NCBI GenBank assembly: GCA_905250075.1
Contig: CAJNOP010000413.1
Span: forward strand, 58,909-122,908
Direction of reading: 5' to 3'
Length of the DNA: 64,000 nucleotides
Origin: Rotaria sp. Silwood1
Lineage: Eukaryota; Rotifera; Eurotatoria; Philodinida; Philodinidae
The translations under genes and the position numbers were made by a program. Positions 48,190 to 58,825 of this stretch are shown here, in pieces; within the stretch, counting starts at the first letter, position 1; each line of letters starts with the position of its first letter. The notes under the pieces were generated by a model that was not told the DNA's origin, searched no databases, and worked only from the letters and a program-made list of their open reading frames with translations.

Positions 48190-49660
48190 CTAGAAATTAA
48201 ACAATTATTATTGAGAGATTGAAATACAATCAATTTAACTTTTCAGAGATTCTCAACACCTCAGAGATATTCATTTCAACAGAAATTTTTTTATCATAGA
48301 TTTCGAACAAAGAATTTCCTAGAAGATATAAATACATTTTAATGATAAATATTTTTGACTATTTTATTGTAACTATTCGAGATTCGTGTCGCAACTTAAG
48401 CTTTTATTTAGATATTCGACACCAAATATCTATAATTACTGATACGTTTTCATAATTATCGAAAATACCTATGCAGACAAACATTTCCGAAAACGCATTT
48501 AAACGCTAACTTATTTTCGACCGTGTTCCGCTGCCAATCACGGTTCCCGATAGTGATCCCGTAACAGCTCGTAATACTCGGTGTTAAAACGATCACTTTC
48601 ATTGATTTACCCGATTCATGGGCGTTCAACCTCTAGAAAATCAAAATCGAGTACTCGTCCAATACTCCTAAGAGTTATTAACTCTTTTTTTTCAGTGAAA
48701 ATCTTAAGTGTTTAAGCGTCCAGTTTTCTCGAGTGATTTTTCACTTGATTTTCACGAACATGTTTCACCGACAATCGGGAACCGCGATTGGTATTCAATC
48801 ACGGTCAGAAAATTTAGACGTTCATAATATCATTTTTCATTTTGCTGAGAACTGTGCTTGTTTAAACAACTAGTCTTTGCAAAGCATTTCTGACTTACTG
48901 TTTATGAACTTTTCCAAAGCATATTCGGAGAGCGCCATTACGATTTCATCACACAGAAAAATACGAATATCGACAAACAATTTCTATTACTGTACGGAAC
49001 TAACCTAGAACGTTCAAATAGTTTGTTGTCGAAAAATTTTTCAGTTTTGTTTTCTAGAGAATCCTGCAAATGATCAGAACGTCTTTAATTATAATGTCGA
49101 CATATTATACAATATTTAAAGTCTAAGGAAACATAAAATTGGACTTCTGAAAACGCAGCCTAACACACGTATAGTTTCAAACGATATACTAAAAGCATCA
49201 GTAAAAATTTCGCAATAACGACCCAGAGAAAATTTATTTCCTACTCACGCTCGTTGCCAAAGTAGAATCTACAACAAGCAACTCTAGTACACGTGAACTA
49301 TAAAAAAAAAAGTCCCAAAAGCTGCTGCGAACCCAACCGCATTACAAACTAACACAGCACCTTCTTCACAGACCAACCTTTTCATGGGTAGCCCTTCAAA
49401 ATACCACCTAGATACCGAAACTAACATAGAACAGCATTGAAAACTGAGAAATAATAAAGAGCTAATTTTTACCGCCCATACGTAACTACTGCGAAGATGA
49501 GAAGCAGATATAACTCGTCGAAGACGAATGCTAAACTGTTTCCAATCACCCACTCAATGTTCAGAATCAAAAGCACGGACAAACAACAAAAAATGTGAAA
49601 CACAACGGAGTTACCTAAGGATAGTGAGATAGACACCAAGAGTGTAACAGACGAAACTAG
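48190..49660. other. Non-coding or unrecognised DNA of raised GC
   Basis: Lies directly upstream of the truncated channel gene. The sequence is visibly less AT-rich than the genic part of the window. Two overlapping minus frames at 49284-49690 are hydrophobic and unusual in codon use, but no splice model or family fits. No recognised element termini. Confidence 0.35.
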
Positions 49661-49722
49661 CGTGTGGGTGTGTGGGCAAAGAGAGGACAAACAAATGCAC
49701 CCACACCCACACTTACACCCTT
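49661..49722. repeat. Telomere-like G/C hairpin (locus 4)
   Basis: CGTGTGGGTGTGTGGG (49661-49676) is followed after about 20 bp by CACCCACACCCACACTTACACCC, then TTG. G strand first. The right terminus CACCCTTG is shared with the loci ending near 51891 and 56095. Confidence 0.65.
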
Positions 49723-49795
49723 GTCTTTGACTTCCATAATTTTCTATTAAAGTTTGAGATTTATTTAAATAATTCTTAGCTGATTATATTCCAAA

Positions 49796-50252
49796 ATTTG
49801 TCTGATGATAAATGGATTCAGTTCCATTCGGAACGATCGTCGTAAGTAGCTTGAAATATATCTTGAAAACTCACACTCACCCTCCCATCCACCCTTACCC
49901 TCACCCTCATCCACCCATCCTCACCCACCTTCTCCCTCACCCACCATCACCGCGTCGTATGATGCTTTGAATCTGTTCTATGAAAAACACCATTTGAAAC
50001 GATTGTTGTAAGTAGATTGGAATTATTCTTGAAAACTTACCATTTCGAGATTTCTGCGATAATGATAACTCTCTCTCTCGACATTAGATTACTGTTAACA
50101 GTCTTCGACGCATTGATGACTCTTATAACGTTCTTTTGAAATTGAGAAACAAATTATTCATGCAGATCATTCTAATTCCAAATTTACCTGACGAATCCCT
50201 TAAGCAAGGACGCAATGATCGTCGTAAGTAGCTTGGAATTATTCTTAAAACC
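49796..50252. repeat. Three spaced copies of a 75-bp repeat plus C-rich tract
   Basis: The block GATCGTCGTAAGTAGCTTG with a following TATTCTTGAAAAC occurs near 49843, 50001 and 50219; copies 1 and 3 also share upstream AAATTT(G/A)(T/C)CTGA. Between copies 1 and 2 lies an 85-bp run of CCCTCA/CCCATC-type pyrimidine repeats (49872-49955), a degenerate relative of the telomere-like tracts. Confidence 0.6.
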
Positions 50253-50402
50253 CCATCCTGATCCTAGTAAAATATATTCCAGTATTTTCTGAGATATGTT
50301 TTGTGCTTCACATATTGACTGACAGATGGTCTTATTCTCTCGTTAAATATCACACTGATAAATAGTTTTCGAATATTTGAAGCTTTTCATTCAACTACGA
50401 AC

Positions 50403-51078
50403 ATGTTTTTTGCTATTCTAACAATCATCACCATTATCAGACGTCAGTGTATTTCATTCTGATCAATTATTGAAATAATATTCTTTCTGTTCCTTTTTCT
50501 AGTTATTTCATACGTATCGGCTGATAGTACGCACTTAAAACGACCTTTCTTTCTTCTGAAAATTAACCTATTTTTACTAACTTTTAGATCAACTTGCATC
50601 GGATTACTATCGACTTTACTGTGTCGATGATAAGTATATGCAAGTCGGGAACTTTTCCAGTGCCGATTACGCGGAAGATGGACAATATTATTTCATGATT
50701 CTTGAAACAGTTCTGGGTAAACCAACACAATTATTTCGTTTTATACCAGTGGATTACTATACTCCAAACGTGTACCGTATAACAAATAAATTCTATGGTC
50801 CTACAAGATCACTTTTTTACAATGACTACAATGATGCTTTTGGCTTCGAACAGACAAATCATACATCGAGTTATCAACACTGGTCTGTAATATTGCAAGA
50901 GACTGGAAATTACCAAATAAAACCAGTCAATACCGATAAATACATGACAGCAATGGACGACCGTCACTGGCCAGCACCTGCTGGTGTCATTGATGTACGC
51001 GACGAAGAAGTGTTCTGCGCATGGTGTCTCGTTAAAGATGGAGATTATATTGGGCGCAACCAGCAATATGCCCGATAA
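50403..51078 (+). CDS. Secreted protein, possibly beta-trefoil-like
   Basis: Three exons: 50403-50442, 50503-50526 and 50588-51078, both introns phase 1; 184 aa. Exons 1-2 supply a classic signal peptide (Met-Phe-Phe-Ala-Ile-Leu..., likely cut after SYVSA). The mature part is rich in Tyr, Asp and Asn. It has recurring pieces resembling beta-trefoil repeats (YRLYCVDDKYMQV, YRITNKFYG, QHWSVI, NYQIKPVNTDKYMTA, FCAWCLVKDGDY), suggesting a carbohydrate-binding or similar fold; this is my inference. Codon use is much less AT-biased than in the other genes (GCG, GGC, CGC codons occur), and it stands amid telomere-like repeats. Family not identified. Confidence 0.68.
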
Positions 51079-51406
51079 AAAATCTCTCAAATTATTTTTC
51101 TCTTTGAAACAGTAAACAAGAACACGATGGATGATAGGAACTGAATCAAAGAACGGGTGAATCTAGCATGTCAAGATCCAGATTTCGTCCCTGCTAGAGG
51201 ATTCATCCGTTAGCTTTAATTCTGTTATAGTTGTTCAAATGATTCAAATATGATAAATAAATCATGTTTAAACGAATAATTGAGGTGCCTCATAGCCGAC
51301 GAGTCAGGAGTGAAGCCATCACTGAGCACTAAAATAACCTCTGGTTTCTTTTATCGCTGGAAAGAGGCCTATCACACTAGTAATACTTTCCTCATGGCAC
51401 ATCGAG

Positions 51407-51495
51407 GGTGTGGGTGCGTGGGTGTGAATGTGGGTGCGGGTGTGGGTGAGGGTATGGGTGTGGGTGGGTGTGAGTGTAGTTTGGAGTGTGGGTGC
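51407..51495 (+). repeat. Telomere-like G-rich tract
   Basis: About 90 bp of GGGTGTGGGTG(C/A)GGGTG-type repeats on the plus strand with variant units, no C-rich partner within 200 bp. It lies between the secreted-protein gene and the G/C block at 51694. Confidence 0.65.
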
Positions 51496-51693
51496 TCTGG
51501 AAAAAAATAAGGTGCCGTACTAAACCATTTTTGCAACGAAAGAGAAACCTTTTTTGAGCTTTCGTAAAAACCCAGAATACGTCCAAAATAATCGTCCGAA
51601 CTTTGGGAGTCTTTTTTTAAGATTTCAAATGTTTCATACGAAACCCTAAAAAGGTTTCGTTTTCGTTGCAAAATTCGAAACCTTTTTAAAGTT

Positions 51694-51891
51694 CGGTGTG
51701 TGGGTGTGGGTGTGGGTGGGTGTGGGTGTGGGTGTGGGTNNNNNNNNNNNNNNNNNNNNNNNNNNNNNNNNNNNNNNNNNNNNNNNNNNNNNNNNNNNNN
51801 NNNNNNNNNNNNNNNNNNNNNNNNNNNNNNNNNNNNNNNCACACCCACACCCACACCCACACCCACACCCACACCCACACTCCACACCCTT
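51694..51891. repeat. Head-to-head TGTGGG / CCCACA telomere-like blocks around a gap
   Basis: Left, 51694-51739: several near-perfect TGTGGG units on plus. Then a 100-base N gap (51740-51839). Right, 51840-51891: perfect CCCACA units ending ACTCCACACCCTTG. TGTGGG is the telomere repeat reported for bdelloid rotifers. The arrangement G-strand then C-strand is what an end-to-end telomere fusion, a scaffolding join of two ends, or a large hairpin would give. Confidence 0.8.
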
Positions 51892-53186
51892 GTGCAAATT
51901 TAAGTGAAAAATAAGCTAAAATAGAAATGACCACCCTATATGTATATAAAACGGGTGGTTCATAGAGAATGAGTCATTTTTCTTGTCTTTTTGAGAATCT
52001 CAGAAATTTTAGCAATATCATTTAAGCCTTTATCCCCCCTTGGTCACTGGAGTGGCCATTTGTAGAACGACTGCGGAAAAGAAAGGGAGCATCGGGTTAA
52101 AAAACGCTAAGCACCTTTTTTGTAGTAAACTTCATGGGCTATCCATTGGTAGAAAGACTGTTCCTTTTGATTGCTTCATCTTTGAAATAAAGGGTCTAAA
52201 AAATCGGAAATTTTGAAAAAATGAAAAAAATTGAAATTTTTTAAGTAAAATACTTGCTACTCGCAGCCAATAGAGATCTCATGGAATTTCTATGTGATAT
52301 TAATTGATGAAGAAGTTCTTTGATAAATAAAATATATTTCAAAATTTTAGTGATAACTCAGTGAATATGACATACAAAGAAATATGATTGACCATGTAGC
52401 CACCAATTGACCTATGGGGCGAAATCAAGAGCACAGTTAATACATATATTAGATACCTCGACTCATTAGAAGTCGAAACTCTATTTATGATGAATTCAAT
52501 TTGATGAGCGGCTATTAAATGGCCAAGAATAAAATTGACTTTAATTTGAAAACGCATCTAAAAAACGCATGTATTCTTTGGTGTTCATTTTTATAGGTTT
52601 ATTTCTCGTCTTTTTTCCATTATTCTAATAGCGCGAGATAGATGTTCCTTCTTTCCACTCAATATTGTGGTCAAAGAATAAAAATCAATTCTGACGGTGT
52701 AGTTCAATTTTCTTTCCCTACCCCATGATTTCTGGATAAATCAAATCGTCCTACTCTTGGAGCAGAACATTCGATGGATCAGATTATGCCATTTGTATAC
52801 TAGCGAGGGTAGTACTGTATTAATAAAGTTATTTTATCAGTGGCTCTTCTGGAACCTCCATGGGGGGTAAATGGTTAAAAAAGAAGTTTTCTAGTCTACA
52901 CGACTATAACTGTGTTCATAAAAGAACTTTGTCTGTTCATATGCAAATAAAGACGAAAGTAGAAATGATAGAAAAATCAGTAGTACATGCTGTAACATTT
53001 TTCAAGCTTTTTCTGTTAGTCAAACTCGTTTAATTCAAATATTTTTCTGGTCGGATACATCTGCGAACACAATTTGCGCTTTATCACTAGATAAAGTGAA
53101 TTGAGAAGTTTATCAGTATGAAAACCAATTTAGCAGAAAATAAGATTTCACTTAACATCCATTTTTTAACGTATTCTGGACATATA
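51892..53186. other. Intergenic DNA without recognised genes
   Basis: About 1.3 kb. Two loosely similar blocks occur at about 52045 (GTCACTGGAGTGGCCATTTG) and 52130 (CATGGGCTATCCATTGG), suggesting old duplication. No supported coding sequence. Confidence 0.35.
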
Positions 53187-53749
53187 CAGGGTGTCCCATA
53201 AATAACACCCCGATAAGAAATTTAAATATCTCCACTAGATGTCGACCAAACGATCTGAAATTTTTACCAGTGATACAGGCATATTCAAGGTTTATATCCA
53301 TAAAGACATGCCTAAAGAGACCATTTGTTAAGTATCACTATTGATCACAACACAAAAATTTTACTTTTTCACAGATAGAAAAAAAATAATATACAAAGTG
53401 GCGCAAAAGTCACTTTGCCGAACAAAAAAATTGAATATCTCCATTACGGCTGGAGCAAACCAGCTGATTTTTTTATCAATGATAGAGACATGTTCAAACT
53501 TTATAATCATAAAGACATGCCTAGAAAAACCCTTTGTTAAGTATATTGTTTTTTGTCCTATCTGTGGAAAAGTCAAATTTTTGTCTTGTGGTCAATAGTG
53601 ATACTTAGCAAATGGTCTCTCTAGGCATGTCTTTATGGATATAAACTTTGAATATGCCTCTATCACTGGTAAAAATTTCAGATCGATTGGTCGACATCTG
53701 ATGAAGATATTTAAATTTCTTATCTGGGTGTTATTTATGGGACACCCTG
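53187..53749. mobile_element. Foldback element with nested direct copy, TA target site
   Basis: 563 bp with ends CAGGGTGTCCCATAAATAAC in inverted orientation and TA on both sides (53185-53186, 53750-53751). The arms (about 190 bp) pair almost perfectly. The centre (about 53425-53545) contains a diverged third copy of the arm sequence in left-arm orientation (AATATCTCCATTACGGCTGG... AAAGACATGCCTAGA). The terminal dodecamer matches the element at 729-1505. Confidence 0.85.
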
Positions 53750-53751
53750 TA

Positions 53752-55877
53752 TATTGATTGTCTTGTTATTTTGAGTTCAATATAGGCTTCAATGCAGTTC
53801 TTCGAAGAAATGTTTCCATCTAATATTATATTCAACGCTCACTGCATCTTTCGTTTAATCAGTCAATGATGTGATTTATCTTTCCTTTCTTATTAGAGTT
53901 ATAATTTAACTATTTCAACAAATTTTTTTCTATGAATTTAACTGTTTCAAACTGGAAATTCACTTTGAGAAATGCAGGCAGTCTTGTAAAACATTTTTAT
54001 TCAAAGATAAAGATTTGATGTTGACATATCGATCAAAAAAAGTATTCAGATATAACTTTTAGAATAAGTTCTGCTCTATTAAAGAGACAGTGCTGATTTT
54101 CATACTTTTTTCTATTTAGTCTGTTTGCATATGAAGACAATACTTTATCTACGGAGTTAATATTCTTGTAAAGCAGAAAATTCTATTTTTTTTTCTCTAA
54201 AAATCATGTTTCTAGAAACTTTTTAAGATTCTCGAAAATACAGAAGAAAAATGGTTCATTCATTATGCGCCATCCATTATATGTTTGTCTACATATTTGC
54301 TAATTAAATGACCATTCGTGGTGTTTTCAACTCTATATTGTTCTCCCTACACAAGTGTTCGGAAAGGAAACAATATTTTAAAGAAATATAATAGTGCAAC
54401 AGATATGAAAAAAATCTCTACTTGTCATTTGGCACGCCCGCTGAGCAAAAACATCTTAGCGCGATGGTCGACTTCACCGATGTTTTGCGACCATTGTCGA
54501 CCTTTGCACCGTCGCACTCACCTAGTTTTTAGACACGATACACATCTGATTGCTAATGCGACGCTAACTATTTTGAAAACTCAATTATGTAAAAATGTTG
54601 AAAACTTACATCGATTACGAAAGAAAAAAAAGAAAAGACGAAAGGCTGACATAATTAATATTTGAACATCATCTTTATTTTTGCTTTAAGATATCCTATA
54701 GATATTTTTGGATAAAGTTTGAAAAATAAATTGATTATAATAAAAGAATGAATTATAACCGTTTATATATAGCGCTATAGGAATAAATTAGGAAAAAATC
54801 AGAATTTTCAGTCAAAATCAGGACACTTATAAAAAATCAGAAAAGTAATACTGCTGCGAGGCCTGGGTGACTTATTATAAATTTATTTCTAATGGATGTT
54901 TTTTGACCTCAAGCAGACAAGCAAGCAAGCAAACGCATTTTCGAACGTATGACCCTCATTTAGTCGAGAGAATAAAAGTAGTCTTTTCAGATGATACGAG
55001 CAGCGTTAAATCTAGCTGTGGTCCGCCACCACCGACTTCCAGGCGAAGAATCGGACGTGCTTGTATTGTGATTCATCCATATCTGATATCAACCCTAGCA
55101 GAACACTATGTAAGTGTGTATATCAAATAGTTAACAGTTATTGTTGTTGTTTCATTTAATTTGAATCTATATTCATCTACTCTGAACATAGATGATTTAT
55201 CCTATTGCAAGTGCATCGAATATCTAGGAATTGTAGTTCATTTTAACAATTTTGAATCTCGAATAGAAACAGTCATGACAATCGAATTTCAATTGTCTAA
55301 CACCCACTCGTTCAACTCTTTCATATAATCTATAATAGGTTTTAGTCAGCATCATTACTAATCGTTCAAACACCACACTTCTAGAATTATGAGAAAAACA
55401 AGAATGAGTTACAAGTAGTTTTGGTCATCATTTGCTTTAGAAATATATTTTTGATATTTTCGTTTATCGACATTGTTACTCTTCCATATTTTTTCATCCA
55501 AAATGTTTCATTCTAGGTGTTTTTTAGCAAGCCATACGTTCTTCTTATTAGAGTCTAAGCTGAAAACAAAATCAAACAGATTGATTGACAATAAACTTGA
55601 TTTATTTAAATTTTACAAAAAAAAAAGAACACTATTGTTCGATACGAAATTGACTCATGTATACATATATATAGATATATATACAAACAAACAAGCACAT
55701 TATTAACAATGAAAAACATAAAACGAAAAAAAAAACAAATGAAAATAGTTAATACTAGTTTATTTAAACGTCAAGCGTTCGTATCGATATATCAATAGTG
55801 TGTATCAAGTGCATATGATCAACGAATGACATTAGCATATATATAATTAATAAAAAAAAAATATTTAAGAATATAGA
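53752..55877. other. Region with two doubtful open frames
   Basis: About 2.1 kb. Plus frame 54318-54662 (115 codons) is higher in GC, has FCDHC, and ends in a Lys/Arg-rich stretch. Plus frame 54867-55130 ends in Ala-Glu-His-Tyr followed by a consensus donor GTAAGT at 55110. They could be exons of one unrecognised, fast-evolving gene, but no acceptor/donor chain is convincing. The remainder is AT-rich. Confidence 0.25.
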
Positions 55878-56095
55878 GTGGGTGTGGGTCTGGGTGTGGC
55901 TGGGCATGAGTGTGAGTGAGAGTGTGCGTGTTCTAACTTCATACACGCCCATGCCCAGCCACACTCACCCACACCCACATCCACCCACCCACACCCATAC
56001 CCAGCCCCACCCACCCCCCCATACCCAGCCACACCCACCCAGCCACACCCATGCCCAGCCACACCCATACCCAGCCACACCCACACCCTTGTTGT
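55878..56095. repeat. Largest telomere-like G/C hairpin (locus 5)
   Basis: G-rich arm 55878-55930 (GTGGGTGTGGGTCTGGGTGTG and variants), then C-rich arm 55945-56095 made of CCCACACCCA and CCCAGCCACACC units, ending ACCCACACCCTTG. The variant units (CCCAGC) show that it has diverged from pure telomere repeat. The arms are unequal: about 50 against 150 bp. Confidence 0.7.
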
Positions 56096-56622
56096 TCTTT
56101 TATTTGTTTTTGTTTTGTTGCTGCGTTTGCTTTAATTTTTAATTCTTTAACTTGTTCTCTTTTATAAAGCAATTTGAGCCGTTGTATTTTGTAGCATTTG
56201 TGTTGATTGTCATGTTGTTGCTTTATTTTAATCATTTTTAATCCTCATGAATGTTTTTAATGAGAATCTGAAATAGAATGTATGCGTACACTGTGTTTTT
56301 TAGAACGCCATGTATCTGTACACTTGGTTTTTTGTGGCAAAGTGTACAAAATGTACAAGAAATGCGAAACGTTTTTCTGTCCATAAAAGACATTTTTTAT
56401 TTAAAAATATTTTATTTCATTTTTGATTTTAATGAAGACAAGATGATTTGAAAAATAAAACAAAAATAAAACGTTTTCAAATCACAAAAAGAACTTTGAC
56501 TGAATGAAAAATATCAACTGATATTTTTATGAAACTCTATTTATCCACACTTGTAGATACATAAATCTTCAAAAAAATAAAACAAAAAAGCCAACACTAT
56601 ATGAAACATAAATAGATAGAGC
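56096..56622. other. Spacer between telomere-like block and hAT-type element
   Basis: About 530 bp of AT-rich DNA including three TGTACA/GTGTAC-type motifs near 56290-56355. No gene supported. Confidence 0.35.
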
Positions 56623-57958
56623 CAGGCCCCGCGCGAGGGACCCAAGATTGGGGGGGTGTGACGAGATTTCAAGGCAGTCAAAACTGAGGGAAGCAAACTT
56701 TTTTTCGCATCAGATCTGATGTTAATCTTTTTTTGCGGGCCTAAAATGTAATCATTTTTCGCGAAGCGACAACTTTTTGCAACCTCCTTAAAAAATTTGA
56801 TTTTTTCTCGCAAATTTTCAAGAAGAGAACTCGAGTCCAATATGAGAAAATTTCTCGATACTGCCGTTATCGAAAGCGACCACTTTGGTGTAAATTGCTC
56901 TACATCAAGCTGTTTCAAAGGAAAAGTTGACTAAAGTATTATCCGAACCAAAATGAAAGGCAGGTTACCATTTTTCGCATAACTATTGATACGAACGAGA
57001 TACAGAGCTGCGGTTTTCACCATTCGAAAGAGCGATGTCCGAGCCATTGATTGGTATAGAACTGATTAAGACGAAAGATTTTTTTTTTAATGTGTACCTT
57101 TGAATCAACACTTTTCCTTTGAGTATTTTCATCAATTTTTAGAATAATCTCAACTCAAATTATGTCAAAATGTACCTCAAATCATCCTCTTTTCGCTATA
57201 AAATTAACATTTATTTTTTTTTGAACCCGCTTAGAATAAGCGATTGAGAGATAATAAAATATGTGATAATTTTATAGCGAAAAGAGGGTGATCTGAGCTA
57301 CATTTTGACATAATTTGAGCTGAGATTATCGTGAAAATTGATGAAAATACTCAAAAGAAAAAGTGTTGATCCAAAGGTACCTATAAAAAAAAAGCATCTT
57401 CCGTCTTAATGAGTTCGATACCGATCGATGGCCCAGACATCCCTCTTTCGAATTGTGAAAACCGCACCTCTCTATCTCGTTCCTATCAAAAGTTATTCGA
57501 AAAATGGTAACCTGCCTTTTATTTTGAATCGGACAATAGGAAGTTTGTCTAAGTTAACTGCGGTTACACAATTGTTATTTTTCGCGAAGCGAGAACATTT
57601 TTCAGACTCACGAAAAACTCTTTTCCCTTATGTTGTTCGAAAGCAAAAAGTGTTGCGATAACTCTTAGAGATTTCGCCGCCGAAGGCGACCACGCTAGTG
57701 ACGACTGTTGGAAAATAAAGCTCTTCAAAAAGAAGACAAAAGTAAAATTGCGTTAAAAACAGAAAAATCACAGATATTTCTAGGTCGAATACGCTCCGGT
57801 GGTCATGTTTTCGCGAAGCGAAAAATTTAAACATCCCTTCAGAATTTTCTAGCAAAAAATTTCAAAAAGATTTATGGATTTTGTTGGCTACGAATGAGTA
57901 ATTATTAATTATTGGGGGGGTGTACACCCCCCTACACCCCGCACTTTCGCGGGGCCTG
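56623..57958. mobile_element. 1.3-kb non-autonomous hAT-type element
   Basis: Ends CAGGCCCCGCG and its inverse (CGCGGGGCCTG), flanked by a perfect 8-bp duplication GATAGAGC (56615-56622 and 57959-57966). Subterminal motif TTCGCGAAGCGA recurs at about 56758, 57579 and 57812, in keeping with transposase-binding repeats. A separate palindrome (56941-57535) occupies the middle. No transposase frame is recognised. GC-rich ends contrast with the surroundings. Confidence 0.88.
56941..57535. repeat. Palindrome nested inside the hAT-type element
   Basis: Inverted arms of about 265 bp (56941-57205 and about 57270-57535) share GGCAGGTTACCATTTTTCG, CATTTTGACATAATTTGAG and ATAGCGAAAAGAGG(A/G)TGAT blocks. 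Its edges do not reach the outer termini, so it is either a later insertion or an internal part of the family. Confidence 0.75.
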
Positions 57959-58071
57959 GATAGAGCTCAAATACGAATTTTCAACTATACAATAAATTTT
58001 TATGTACAACACTTAAAAACGAAAGTTAAACGAAGTTTACTTCAATTTGAGACATTTTGGTCATTTATACT

Positions 58072-58263
58072 GAGACGTTCCACTATTCATTCACAACATC
58101 ATCAGTTAAGAAAATTAATAGATAAAAAAAACAAATAAAAAATTTAAAATGAGAATTACAACAGTGCAATTGTACTCTTGTGATTTTTATTTTAAATTTT
58201 TTATTGGATTTTTTATGTAATTTTTTTAACTGATGATGTTGTGAATGAACAACGGCACGTTTC
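58072..58263. repeat. Short palindrome (about 190 bp)
   Basis: Arms carry CATTCACAACATCATCAGTTAA and its inverse, with outer GAGACGTTCC / GGCACGTTTC and a central loop of about 60 bp. It could be a small MITE; no target duplication is obvious. Confidence 0.6.
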
Positions 58264-58825
58264 AATACAAATCATTACAACGTGTTAATTATTGTCTTAT
58301 TTCAAATTAAACCGGGTCTACGTATAAAATTTTCATGATGTTCAATACATAAATTATATTTTTGTACATACAGCAGAAGCATGGAGATAATAGAAAAATC
58401 AAAGTGTAAAATAAAAATTCAGTGTGTACAGCGTACATGCCAATTTTTTTCATCAACGTGTAAAAGAGTGTGTAAATATATTTTTATTAGGGTACCATAC
58501 CCGTTGTTTTGCTGGGTACACTCGTTCATTAAAAACACTGATCTTCATACATAAATATGGTTATTGTTATTTCAAAGAAAGTGATTGGTTCGAAAGTGAC
58601 CATCAAAAAATTAATATGAGATAAATAATATTTTCTTTAACAATGAAGTAAAAATAAAAATAAACGTGTTTTATTGAATTTTTGAAAAAGAATTCTAAAT
58701 GTTTTATTTAATAGAGGGCAACATACGAATTAACACCATTGTATGAGTCATCTTATGGCTTCTTATTGTCGATGAAGATTTGTTAGTTATTTGTAAGAAA
58801 CTTGTAAAAGAAAAGTAATTTCTGG

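Noticed and set aside
49284..49690. Two overlapping hydrophobic minus frames resembling membrane segments
   Set aside because: A joining intron would be only about 29 nt, no family pattern is seen, and one frame starts in telomere-like repeat.
50809..51090. 93-codon minus frame
   Set aside because: Antisense shadow of the secreted-protein exon, which has a coherent signal peptide and splice model.
51372..51934. Open frames through the telomere-like block and N gap (Val-Trp, His-Pro, His-Thr repeats)
   Set aside because: They are simple translations of TGTGGG/CCCACA repeats and Ns on both strands.
55865..56235. Long Gly/Trp-rich and Pro/His-rich frames
   Set aside because: Translation of the C-rich/G-rich telomere-like hairpin; present on both strands.
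56541..57855. Open frames of 125, 77 and 75 codons
   Set aside because: They lie wholly inside the hAT-type element and its palindrome, are discordant in strand, and show no transposase motif.
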